In this document: positions 10,493-21,850 of the stretch, one piece after another
Numbering within the stretch: the stretch's first letter is position 1
Layout: each line of letters opens with the position of its first letter
NCBI GenBank assembly: GCA_013396525.1
Contig: VWYX01000722.1
Span: 372,001-436,000 of the forward strand
Length of the DNA stretch: 64,000 nucleotides
DNA from: Chaetorhynchus papuensis
Taxonomy: Eukaryota; Chordata; Aves; Passeriformes; Rhipiduridae
Reading direction: 5' to 3'
Program-made: the position numbers and the translations under genes
Notes under the pieces: model-generated
Database searches by the model: none
What the model was told of the DNA's origin: nothing
What the model saw: only the letters and a program-made list of their open reading frames with translations

Positions 10493-13400
10493 ATACCTTC
10501 TCCTGCCACCTACGAAGGGACCTTCAGCTGGCTGAAAGCTGCTCTGCGTCCTGGCAGTTCCTTTGGCCAAGACAGGTGTAACAAAGACACAACCCTCCCC
10601 CAGGCTCTTTGTCAGATAACTTTCCCAAATTTAAAATTTCATGTCTGAAGCCGAGCATTTACAGTGCCCTAGGACCAGGTTTCTTTATCTTCACACTTTG
10701 AGTATTGTGAGTTTGACCCACATCAGCTTTGACTCAACACTGATGCTTAGGGCAGAAGGTGTTCAAGGATGGGAAGATTCAGTTCCCAGAGTGATCCAGG
10801 ATGCAATTCATCTCTAGCTTCCAAAGGATTAATACTTCTCACAGAACACTCCTAGATACACCCTAAAGAATATTCCTCAACTGGCGTCATTTCAATTTCG
10901 AAAGTTACTTCAGTGAAATTGCTCTGAATTTGTGGCCAAATTCACATTCCTGAGAAAAATGGATAGTTTGAATTGCAGCTGAGGAGGACATGGGGCAGCT
11001 GGAGAGTCTGCATACCTGCCCTGCAGGGGAAAAGGCTGCTGGCCCTTGGAGCAGACAAGAGGTGGGAGCAGCCCTGGGCGCCCAGAGACCCCGGAGTGCT
11101 GGGCCCACGCAGTCAGTCCAGAGAGGGTCAGCTGGAGCCTGCTGGGGGCTGACCACAGCCCCGGGGATCCCAGCAGGTCCTGGGCTGGCCACAGCCTCGG
11201 GGATCCCAGCAGGTCCTGGGACACCCAGCAGTCTGGAAGAGTCCGGTGAGGAGCTGCACCGAGCCAGAGCAGGCACCCCTGTGAGACCTCCAGAAGAGGA
11301 CAGGCGACAGCCCAGAACCTTGGACGGGTCTCTGGCTCGCAGCTCCCTCTGTCAGGAGCCCTGGGAGCTGGGCGGGTGAGCTGGAAGGAAATCAAGCAGG
11401 TTTTCAAACCTGCCTGGCAGGCAGTGAAAATCCTACCTGGTTTCTGTCAGTTTTGCAGAAAATATCATACTCCCCCAAGCAGCCAAGCTGAGATCAACAG
11501 GAAATGCTTTTCCTTTCCTGTGAATATTTTTGAGATTTCAGAAGCTTCCCTGGTACCTACTGTGAAATTTAAAAAAGAAAATTGGCATGAGCTAAAAAAA
11601 ATGGGATGGGTAAATTAAAAGTTTTGTTTCAAAAACATATCTTAGTCATTTTTTTCCAATACAAACCACTCACTGACACCATTTCTCCACCTCTCAATAC
11701 TACAGTTTTTAAAATCTGACATATTCAGAAGAATGTCCAAGAACAGTTGTACTCTTATTCTGAATGTATGTCTGCATCATTTAGCTATTACTGAGCATGC
11801 AGAAAGCTGTAAAAAGTGGGGGGTTAGTTCTTAAGCCTGTTTGTACCAGTGTTTATGTACAATGCCTATGGTATTTCCAAGCAAACGCCCCTGAAAGCCC
11901 AGAGCTCACACAAGTGTCAGACCCCGCAGAAAATATCACTGGCACTTATTGCCTACAACAAGCAATCCCTTACTAAAAATTCACACTGGCTACTGCCTTG
12001 AAAACCAGCTGAGAACGATCCACTGAAGGTGTCTTTTACCCCCGAGAAGCGGGAAGGATTTGTCAGTCATGAGCAGTTTCTCCCTCCCTGGCTGCTCCTG
12101 GGGAACTCCTGGTGCAAAGCAGTGGCACCTCCGAGGCTCCGCACGCCAAATCCTCCTGCCCGGCCCACCTGCAGCCCAGATAAGGCAGGGGTCCCGTGCT
12201 GGAAAGGGCTTACTAGGAAACAGGCCTTGCTGGAGTTTGCAGCAATCAGGCATGCCTGGAAAATCATATCAGAACCAGGCGTTTTTATTAGATTTAAACC
12301 CAAATGCAGGGGCTTACATTAGACAGGTAGACTGGGGTATTACAGAAGTAAATGTGGCCTTAGGGAGACATGATCAACTTCCATTCTCACCGTGTATTTG
12401 ATGAGAGAAATCACCAAAGAAATATCATGCTTTTGACCAAGACTTACTTTTTCACTTCCCCTCTAACTCAGCCCAGTGAAAGATCTGAGTACAACTTTTA
12501 CCTCAAAAAAAATTATTATGTCTCTGACCTTTACAAACAAAACAAGAAAACAAACCACAGAGTCACAGGCCACTGTTAAACAATGCTTGGGCTTGGTCCA
12601 GTCACTGCTTTCTGTTTGGAAAGGGAGAGTAATCTCTGCAAATGCACAGGCCAGGCTCGCACATAAATACAGGGGAGCAGGCAGGGCACTCCCACCAAAA
12701 CCACCAGCCCAGGTGTCACAGAGCAGCTCGGGAGTATTATTTGTGATGACAAAACAATTAAACAGATAATTGTTCTTCTAAAGGACAAAAATGAGGGTGA
12801 TGATGTGGTACCCTAAGAGGTGTAATTTGTTCTTCCTGGCCTCATCATTGTGCTGGTTTCTCCCTGGTACAATTTGGCCTGAGAACCACACGAGCAGGAC
12901 AGTGCCTGGGAGCTGTTCCCTTTGGGACCTGTTTCCTTCAGAGCTGAGTGCTGATGGTTTGATCCTGTGTGCACTGATCCAGACCCTTCCAGCACTCAGG
13001 GAAAGAGTCAAGAAATTATCTTCCAGAGGGTATTTCAGAACAAATTTCTCTCTCTCCATGTGGGGAACCTTGCCTTTAGTTCCCAAGCTAGGCACGTCAA
13101 TTTGGGCAGTTTCATAGGACCACATCTCCTCCAGTCATCCTCTGTTGATTTTTGTACAGTTTCTATTTATAGTTTCCTGGATGTGATGGAGACCTTGTTT
13201 GCCCTTCTGCATAACACCAGGCCATGGAATTTCAACCAGTTTTCAGTGTAATAAGCACAACATGGTGGCTGCTGTGTAACACAAAACAGAAACATGTTTA
13301 GAAATGCACAGCCAAGGCCTCACGTGCCTGAGGAGGAATGGGCTGTACAGAAATGCTTCTGTGGTATTTAAGAGGATCAAGGCAGACACAGCTTAAAGAG

Positions 13401-14150
13401 CCATTGCACAGTCCTGCCGCACTCCCACTTCAGGTCTTGGCTGGAGGTGGACAGTGGAGAGTGGTTATAGCAATCCTACCATGGGTCATCGTGGGAAGCA
13501 CAGAAGGATTCTCCCAATCAGTAGGAACATGCACAGAGCACTGGGAGAGGCTCCCTGAACCCACTCTGCAGACCAGGAGAGCTCTGTACAAACAAAAACC
13601 AAGGAAGCCTTCCAGAACAAGTGGGGCCCCAGGCACACAGAACACCTGGTGGTTTGGCGTACCATGAGAAAGCTTAGATAAACAGTTCTGGAAGCATTCT
13701 GGGACCAGGGAGAGCATTCCCAGAATCTCATGTGACATTTAAACGATGATTGTGTGCCACACGTTGGTGTCCAGGGAGAACAGAAGTCCCAGCTGCAGAG
13801 GGGCGACAGGCACACCCTCCCAGGGGGCACAGCAGGTTCCAACCCAACCCTGCTCTTGGCCTGCAGTGGAAGGAGGGCTTGGCTGGAAGCCAGCAAAACA
13901 GGAGAAATGTTAAACATTGAAAGATAATCATTTTAAGGCAAAAACCCCCAAAATACCCAAACCCCGAAATGAATCCCACCATGCTGAAGCAATTTGTATC
14001 CTATTTTGTGGTGCTTTTAGGATTGCTTACATTTATGCGCTACATTTATAGCATGGTAGGGGTGACAGATCTGAAAACACCGTGCAAAGCAGCTACTGTG
14101 CAGATACAGGTCCAGTCAGGATGTCTTTGGAGTCACATTCACTGGGACAG
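10493..14150. other. Unique non-coding DNA, GC-rich at 10980-11380
   Basis: The GC-rich part contains the 36-bp duplication annotated below. From about 11560 to 11870 and 12370 to 12580 the DNA is AT-rich with A and T runs. Open frames of 110-165 codons overlap on both strands in the GC-rich part and carry no family features. No RNA gene was recognised. Confidence 0.45.
11153..11222. repeat. 36-bp tandem duplication
   Basis: The string CCACAGCC(C/T)CGGGGATCCC begins at 11153 and again at 11189, giving a period of 36 bp over two nearly identical copies. It lies in GC-rich DNA. Since 36 is a multiple of three, the frame is kept, but no coding evidence surrounds it. Confidence 0.85.
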
Positions 14151-14258
14151 ACACAGAATCATGGAATATCCTGAGCTGGAAGGGACCCACAGGGAACATC
14201 AAAGTCCAGCTCCTGGCCCTGCACGGGACAGCCCCAAGAACCCCACCATGTGCCTGAG
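14151..14258 (-). mobile_element. CR1 LINE fragment, 3' end only
   Basis: The plus strand reads CACAGAATCATGGAATATCC at the left, then GAGCTGGAAGGGACCCACAG, GTCCAGCTCCTGGCCCTGCA and CACCATGTGCCTGAG. This matches the reverse-complement layout of a bird CR1 3' tail of a different subfamily from the copy at 7.9 kb. The element is on the minus strand and heavily 5'-truncated, with no coding capacity. Confidence 0.87.
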
Positions 14259-14502
14259 TGGACGTACAGGAATTACACAGAAACCCCCCGCAAATGGCTC
14301 AAAAACGCCTCCTGAACGTTTCTTTCAAAAAGCTTGTTAACGTCAGAGGCTTTCCAGGACCTGTGGTGCAATCAGGTGCCGGAGAGTGGCTGGCTTTTGG
14401 AGCGGTCAGCTCAGCACAGGGGACAAAGTGCTCATCCCTCAGCAGACAAAATCAATAAGGCAAAAGCTGAAAGGCCAGCCTGGGACCACCCCTGTCATCT
14501 GC

Positions 14503-14668
14503 CGGCTCACGGGGCCGGGCTGATGTCACCGCAGTGGGACCCTGCCAGGCTCGGCCGGGCCGGCGGGAGGTGCTGGGCGCATCCCCGGCCCCGAGCGCGG
14601 CTCCGCCCGGCCCGGCCGCGCTGCGCGAATCGCTGCACCCAAACCGGCCACGAGAAATCAGCACGCCC
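14503..14668. promoter_or_regulatory. Small CpG cluster
   Basis: By my count about 24 CpG dinucleotides fall within roughly 165 bp, in a GC-dominated stretch surrounded by CpG-poor DNA. It includes a GC-box-like CCGCCC string near 14604 and a CRE-like TGATGTCA at 14521-14528. It is shorter than a classic CpG island. It could be an unmethylated regulatory site or a local GC-rich remnant. I see no transcript structure attached to it. Confidence 0.45.
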
Positions 14669-17600
14669 TGGACTAACCACGAAACTGAAAGGCTGGAACG
14701 GCTGAATGCCTCAAGTGCAAGGGGTTTGTTCAGGCAAATAAGAGCAGATCTGTGGAATTTGAAAGAGAAGGAGAACGGAGAAAAAGGCAGAACTATGTCC
14801 CAGTTAATGTTCTTGCTGTATTTAAACAAAACATTACATACTGCAGAGAGCCGAGGGGAGAACCAAGAACATCCTTGCCGTACCTAAAGTACTTGTCTGT
14901 TCCTAAGATCTCAACATTCAGTAATATTCCAGAGAGGAATGAATTTCCTTTATAATAACTATTATCTAATGATTCTCACGTGAGCCTGAACTGTGTTTTC
15001 TATTCCCAGCAGTGATTCTGGACAAATGACTAAGCTGCACTGTGCCTCAGTTTCTCTTTCCACAAACTGGGGGAATATCACCTTTCCTGAAGAACTTGCA
15101 GCTGTTTGGACTAAGTGCAAGTAGAGCGTGTAAATTTAAACCCCAGTCACTGATATTAAGTCATTTATTAGCTGGCCTGGCTGTCACTGTTTGCTCCCCA
15201 CCCCAAGCTCAGAGAGGAACATCCTGACAAAACATCCTCTTGAACAATCAATAACCAAGTTACCCATAAAGTCTTCATTTCACAGAAGATCATTCAGTTT
15301 ACTGCTAGTCGGGGGTGGAAAGCAGAGCTGGCCAGGGAAGAACATGTCGGGGGATAAATTCCCTCTCCCCTGTATGAAGTTCAGGTTTCCCTGAATTTTG
15401 GAGCTGAGCAAGGGCCTGTCATGAACCATATCCCTTTGGGGCTGTTCAGGAGATTCCCATCCAAGCCTCCGTGTTTTACTAGCTCACGGACCTGTCCTTG
15501 GGAAGGAATTTAGAAAGCACAGAGCACGCTCATCAAAATGAAGGTGAACAGCAAAGCCACAGGGTTTTGCATTGTCCTTCTCCATCAGTGACAAACAACC
15601 CTTGTGACAAGGCTTTGGAGCTCATCTTCACCAGGAGAACTGAACTCTGGTTCTGCTGCTGTGGTCTGTCTCCCCTGATCTGAACTGGATCTGAACCAGA
15701 AAACACTTCCACCAAAAATGACCTTGGAAAAAGCATTCTTCCTGCATCCGGTCAAGAGAAAAGCTAGAAAACCAATGATATTTTTGGAATGAACTATCAC
15801 AGGACACTTTCCAGAGGCCTAATGTGCGCAGATGTTGCACATCTGCACAACCAGCCCTTCCAGCAATATCTGCTTGTTAATAAAACACTACAATTACAAC
15901 ACCAGCTTAAATGATGGAGTTTGATGTCTTTGATCAGGTTTCACAGCTCTTTTCTAGCTGGTTGTTCCAAAGTCTCCCACAGGATTCACATTGTACACTT
16001 CTGTGGGATTATCTTCTACTTCAGGGCAAGGCTCCATGTTCGAACTGACAGGAGACCTTCTTCCCTTTCTACTGGGCCAGATTCCCAAAGTGACCAAACA
16101 CACACCACTATTTCTCTGGGAGGAGACCAAAACAACTAGTGACTGGACACTGAAAGGTTTCCGTGAGCAAAACTGAACTGGCTTTACCCCTGGACATCAG
16201 AACCCAGCGATTCTTCCCTCCTTGCTCCAATTCAGGCTCCTCTGTCTCAGGAACTCAGAACTCCCATTCTGCCACAGAACCTCATGCAGGGATGTGCTCC
16301 ACCCCACACATCCAGCAAGCATTCAGTGACAGGGCACTGAGGGATGGCAGCTGGGGATGGAGCTTGGCAAGGCCAGACCTGGCCATTTGCCACAACAGGG
16401 CTTCTCTTCATTCCTTGTAGAAGGGCACATGCTAATTACAGAGCATGGTGCTGTACTTAAAAGGCTGCCATGATCCTCATTACGGGCAGACATGATGTTC
16501 CTTCCACACAAAGGGAATTTTCAACTTCCTCCAGGTTGATTCTAATTGGGAAATATAAGATTTTATATCCTTTACAAGGTCCATTTGCTGCCCCTAACTC
16601 CCATAACCCTGGCCCACCTTAGGCCATGCAGCCACGCCAGTGTGACCTGGAGCTCACGGAGGTTCCTACAGGGAGATCCAAGATTAACTACTCACGGAAG
16701 AAAGGCGACATTTTTGTGCCTAGACTTTGGAAGCAGTATTTTCTACATGTGTAGGAGTTTCAAGAGGAATTCTCTAGGACAGGAAACATTCAGCACTTTG
16801 GAAATTTCTGCTCTGCTTTACTATAGCCCACAAAAATGAGGCATATAAATGTTTTCAGTTCAGAGGCTGTGGTTGAGAACTTTGTGGTGGATGAACTTTG
16901 TGAATGACAGTCTGAAAAATGACAGTGTTCAAAGGGTAAGAACTACCTGAAAAACAAGTTGAAAAAGGCAGCATCAAGAGTTTCATCCATGGTGGAGCAG
17001 AGTTATGTGTTGGCAGGTGGCCCTTACGGGTCTTGGGCTGGGTTTCTGATAAGGCAGGAGGGAGGAGAACGGGGGAGACTCGTGCTGGTGCTCCAGAGGC
17101 AGAACAACTGGAAAGAAGCTGCACTGATAAACGGGACCAGCAACCCCTCACTCTGCATCTTAATGCCTGAAGCTGAGGCTGCCTGAAAGTGGGGAAGAAT
17201 GGCCCTGCTTGAGAACAGAGAAAGAAGTGAAAAGGCTGGGGCTGGGTCAGGCCTCGTGAACATGACAACGACATATTCTTGAGTTAAACAAAATAAGAAC
17301 CGAAAGAAAAAGGAACACAGAAGAGTCAGTCCACCCACTCAGACATCCCTTTATACTAACAGTGTGGAGACGAGGGCAAAACATATTTATTTTTAGTGCT
17401 GCTGTTTGCTTCCAAACTGCAGCTCCCCAAAACACGAGGTCACAGAGGTAAGAGACAGGTTACATCCTTGCAGCAAAGGCCCCATCAATGTGAAACTTTC
17501 TTCCCTTCTGGGTCCTGACATGAGCACAAATTTCAGAGATTTAGAAAGACGGACTAAAATGATCTCCTTTCCCCAAAGGACTTAACCTCAGAGTCCAGTG

Positions 17601-19659
17601 GATTCTGACAGAAATAAGAGCAGAAGTGAGCAGAACTGAAGTCCTGGATTTACTGGGCCCTTCAACACGAAATGGATGGTGGAGATCTATGGGGAGAACA
17701 GAGGGATTAAACCCAGATGGACAATGGTAGGGATGAAGAACAAAAAATCTCCCCTCAAGTATTTTTTGGTGTTCAGACCAAAGTCTGGGGGGCCTTCGCT
17801 GTAGATGTGAGATGAGATGGTCTTCAGTCCCAAACACATCAGCATCCCAGGGGGGAGAGGGGGCTCCTCAAACGGTGCTGCAGAGAAGGCTTTGCCTGAG
17901 TCCTAGAAGATAATAATGCCATGGGGGATCTGAAAGGAAAAGCTGAACCGTAACAGGTACCACACAGGAGTGCCAGGAGCAGATTACACCCACCAGTGCT
18001 GCCACGTGTAGATCAGGAGTGAATGGGAAACAGGAAAAAGAAGGGAGGCCGTGGCTGCCCTGCAGTCAGTGCTGAACCAAAGCACAGGATGTGAGCACCA
18101 GGAAAAAATTGTTCAACAGACCCTTCCCAACACCAGAGTGTGGACAAACAACAGGGAGCCCCCACCCACTGAAATGCATTTTCAGCCAAGACACCCAGCT
18201 GCCCTGGTGGCAGCGTTCACCGAGTCACAGCCTGGGTGCAGTGGCTCTTCCTTCTCCTTTTCTTTCCCTGCAGGCCCCTGCCTTGGCTGAGCAGCCTTTT
18301 CCTTCCCTGATTTTTTGGGCTGCTGACCTAACGGTTTCCTTTTTTTTTTTCTGTGAAAATATAGCAAAGAGGAGTAGCCCAAGCCCTGACCACAGGGAAG
18401 AGGGGTGGGTACTTTACCAGAACCCTCTGAGAGACTCGAGACAGCTTCCCCATGACCATGATTCTACCATGTGATCGTTTCCAGAAAAGGCCAGGCAATA
18501 AGGAGGGGGAATAACAATGGAAATTGGGTTATCTGGGTCTATGAAACTTCAGTGTCTGTTTCTGTTTGAATCTCAAACCAAAGGGAAGAGAGAGGGAAGG
18601 ACAAGGAAGATGTACCGGATCCTGATACCATCTGCCAAGGAAAAAGGCTCTCTATGGATCAGACAGACCAATTCACAGGGCAGGGGAGGAGGAGAACGGG
18701 GAAATGCCAGCCAAGACACTCGGTCCAAAAAAGCTGAAAAGCACATCCACCTCTACTTCTAATTTTAGTCACTTTCTGAGGCCATCAAACACAAGATTCT
18801 ATTCTGCTCACCAAACCACAAATTTAGGAAGTGGCTAAATCCTGAGAAGAGTGTGATACTGCTCTCATCTGTGCATACAGCAATCACATGCCCACCAGGG
18901 CCATCAGCTGGGCGGTGGCTTCTGAGAAGGAGCAGCACTGGCCTGTGTTACTCACCAGGGTCTCACCCCTTCTCTTCCCTTCTGCTGAAGCTTCAGAGGA
19001 GGCCATGAGTGGCAGAGAACTCCTCTTATTTGTTTACCTTCCCTTTTGTCATCCTTCAGAACAGTGGGAGGGAGGCCGCCAGCTCTGTCACCCTTGCCAG
19101 TGACTGGCTCTGGAGTGCTCCTGACCTTGGGGTACAGATGATCTGGATCAGACTGGAATGAGCCAACTGGGACAGCTTATATGGCATCATCGGTCATCTT
19201 CGGCCTGGGTTTGTCCTGGGCCAAAGTTATGCAAACAGCTCATGATCTGAGGCCAGTGACAGATCATTACTCACAGGCTGACCTCCCTCAGCACTGAAGT
19301 TTGAACTGTTCATCCATCACCTCCTCTGACAGCTCTTCTTGGTGAAATGGAGAAGCACGTTGCCACAGGACACTGTTGTAGTCAGAATTTGACAGCCCTC
19401 ATGCATTAAATGTGTGAGAATTAAAAATATTCTCAAGTCATTAAGGAGAAATAAAAATATTACTGTTTTGCTCTGGTGCTTAGCAAGATGTTTCAAGTTA
19501 GAGAGATACTTCCTCTTTCATCCTGGGGGAGCTTCTCATTTACCACAGGGTAAAAGTAAGAACACGAGGCAAACCACAGCACAGATGCTGTGCAGCAAGA
19601 ACACACCTCACCTTACCTTACCCCACAGCAACACATCTACATCTCCATACCCGGAGAAA
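14669..19659. other. Unique non-coding DNA
   Basis: This is a long stretch without a repeat family, RNA gene or convincing exon. Defined items are small: a T run of 11 at 18340-18350 and a purine-rich part at about 18580-18720. Open frames of 60-140 codons occur on both strands and look like chance frames, being overlapping and without domains. Confidence 0.45.
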
Positions 19660-20050
19660 TAATTATTTTTAATGCTCCCTTGGGAACTTTTAATAATACA
19701 TTATGCTGTCTGGAAGAAATTTAAAATCAGGTGATTGATCTCACTGGTTTAATATGAAGAAAGCTTTTATGCTGAGAGTGTTCTGACTTTCTGAGAGCAA
19801 TGACTGAGGCAAGTGGCACGTTTCAAATATCTCAGTCCCATCTTGCTATGGTGCTCTGGGACACCCACAGAACTGTGGCTTTCAAGACTTTTTTTTTGCA
19901 GAGGCAGAAGCTCCTCCTAATTAATTGCCTGTGCAGATGCAAATTTGGAATCCACTTTGGAAGTAAGAAAAATTAATTTGCATTGCAATGCTTACATCCT
20001 GCAAGACTGTCCGTGCCACCGTGATCCGTTTAAAATTCACGCATAGATTT
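19660..20050. other. AT-rich block upstream of the CpG island
   Basis: The block is rich in AATTATT, TTAATAATACATTA and TAATTAATT strings and contains no repeat hallmark. Its right half carries two perfect octamers (separate entry). Lying directly beside a CpG island, it may be promoter-proximal or enhancer DNA; this is inference from position and motif content. Confidence 0.3.
19937..19983. promoter_or_regulatory. Inverted pair of perfect octamer (POU) sites
   Basis: ATGCAAAT at 19937-19944 and its reverse complement ATTTGCAT at 19976-19983 are both exact. A single 8-mer on either strand is expected about once per 33 kb, so two within 47 bp is unusual. POU-family (Oct) proteins bind this motif. 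The pair lies about 70-110 bp upstream of the TATA-like string and about 120-165 bp upstream of the CpG island. Confidence 0.45.
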
Positions 20051-20060
20051 TATATAAATT
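20051..20060 (+). promoter_or_regulatory. TATA-like element
   Basis: TATATAAATT fits the TATA consensus on the plus strand. A start site would be expected near 20080, just before the CpG island begins. AT-rich DNA throws up such strings by chance, so the call rests on position between the octamer pair and the island. Confidence 0.25.
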
Positions 20061-20104
20061 AATGACTGTATGAACAAATGATTTTTGAGGCACAGGGAGA
20101 AAAT

Positions 20105-20535
20105 CGCCACGGCTCGTTTCGCACACGGTGCCCGTGGGTACCTCTCCGGTACCGGCCCCGGCAGCTGCCGGCGGGGTTCGGCCGCCCGGTGCGGCGGGGC
20201 AGGGCTCGGGCAGCGCCGGGGATTTCCCGCAGCCCCCGCGGCTTCGGGGAAGCGGCAGCACCGGGGCGGGAGCGTTACTGTCACTGCAGTCACCGTGCGG
20301 TCACCGGGCACAGCACGGGCTCCTCCCGGCCCCGCCGGGGCACCCGCGGCCACCGCAGCCCGGCCGCACCCACCTCCCGGCAGGGTGAGATCCCGGGGGG
20401 ATGCGATCCCGGGGGATGCGATCCCGGGGGATGCGGTCCCGGCTGGGTACGATCCCGGGGGGATGCCGGGGGGATGCCGGAGCATGTGCGCGCACACCGA
20501 CACACGCGGATCGCATCTCCTGGGGGTTGCGCTCT
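20105..20535. promoter_or_regulatory. CpG island, candidate promoter
   Basis: By my count about 57 CpG dinucleotides occur in the 420 bp from 20101 to 20520, about one per 7 bp. Base composition is dominated by G and C, against strong CpG depletion elsewhere in the window. This is the clearest CpG island here. Such islands usually mark unmethylated promoters. Open frames of up to 240 codons cross it on both strands, but they are explained by the lack of AT-rich stop codons and show no domain. A donor-like G|GTGAGA occurs at about 20383. If a gene starts here, it is either non-coding or its coding exons lie outside the window. Confidence 0.6.
20388..20480. repeat. 15-bp G-rich tandem repeat inside the CpG island
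   Basis: Two exact 15-bp units (ATGCGATCCCGGGGG) lie at 20401-20415 and 20416-20430. They are flanked by worn copies on both sides, down to 11-bp ATGCCGGGGGG forms at 20463-20480. Each full unit contains a CCCGGG palindrome and a G run of five or six, so the plus strand could form G-quadruplexes. Confidence 0.9.
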
Positions 20536-21499
20536 CACATCCACGCCCGCACTTGGATTTTGTCGCTTGGCATGCAGGCAGGACGGCAGCGTTTGTCACT
20601 CACCGGAAAACACGAGTCACACATGAGTTCTGGGGCTTTTTGCACTTACAGCCTGACATCCCCTCCCTCTGCAGACGTGGGAATCTCATGGTGCATCTGC
20701 TTTCACTTTTGCATTCAACTGACCTACATTGCGAGCAGTCACTTGGAATCACGCTGCCTTCCCAGCTGATTCTGAGACCAGACTTTGGAGCACAGGCAGT
20801 GTGTTAATTCCTGTGCTGCCCCTGCTTGCCGCACACGCCATCACTCAGGCAACCCTGCCGTGCTCCCCTCCCTGATCCTGGACACCAGCTCTGGCTTGGA
20901 GCCTGGTCATGAGATAAAAACACCGTGAGTGTGCTTGCGAGAATTCGCCTTAGCACAAGGGAAGTGGCGTGGGGAACAGTTAAATCCCAAATACGCTCAA
21001 ACCCAGCCTGACTGGATTAAGGCACTTCCACTGCTGCACACAGCATGTGCTGGGTGGCCGGGCCGGGCTGGGCATGGGTGTGGGATGGGCTGGCCGTGGA
21101 AGCGGCTCCCCTGGAGCCTGCACAGTGGCCGCAGTGAGCAGTGAGCCAGGCAGTGATAAACTGAACACGGGGCTGCTCTGGAGGCAGCCTGTGCCTGCCA
21201 CGGCTCCCAGCGCTGCAGCATCCCAGGGCAGCTCCAGCACAACCTGGGGAGAAGAAAAAGGAAATGCATCTATTCAGCTGGGTATTGTGTACTGCTCAGA
21301 TGTGGTGATGTTTAGCGGGAAATGGGAAGAAGAGTCTTAATTTTCAAGTATTGTTTCTCAAAGCATTTGAAAATTTCGGAGCCTCGGAGTGCAGGCACAT
21401 TTCCCTAGGGATTGTGCAGCGGTGGCACTTCAAAGGCAGGAGGTGAGTAAGCCTCACATTTGCATGGGCAAGCAGCACTCACACATCCCCAAATCGGCC
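20536..21499. other. Unique non-coding DNA downstream of the CpG island
   Basis: No repeat family or supported exon. A GC-rich part lies at about 21045-21130. An exact octamer (ATTTGCAT) occurs at 21458-21465. Short overlapping open frames show no family features. Confidence 0.4.
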
Positions 21500-21850
21500 C
21501 CGGGTTGTGAGCGCGCTGTTATGCAGTCAGCAGGCACCGAAATTACTGTAATTGTACTTCCAAAATAAAGTATGCACCAACCCTTTTAATTTGTATAGAG
21601 ATCACTGTTTAATTACCTGCACTGTGCTGTAATCTAACTTCAGGAAAAAACCTCCTATAACAGTATATACAGGCTTATAACCAACCACCTGTGTGTGCGC
21701 TGTGTGTAAACAGAGCATTAGCTGATGTATTTGGTGGGGCCAAAGACAGTGAAGAAGTCTGGGATCTGCACAGCACAGCATGCAAAAATTAAAATAAATT
21801 AGTACCCCAATGGAGCCTTTAATAAAATATTTAATGTAGGAAGAGTTATG
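21500..21850. other. AT-rich block, candidate conserved non-coding element
   Basis: Homeodomain-like strings cluster here (TTTAATTTG, GTTTAATTACC, TAATCTAAC, TTTAATAAAATATTTAATG) with no transposon hallmark and no coding frame. The texture resembles vertebrate developmental enhancers, but I cannot test conservation. Confidence 0.22.

Noticed and set aside
20078..20807. Open frames of up to 240 codons across the CpG island
   Set aside because: Several overlapping frames on both strands are open at once, which GC-rich DNA with tandem repeats produces by itself. No domain or homologous pattern is visible, and the tandem units are translated as simple repeats.
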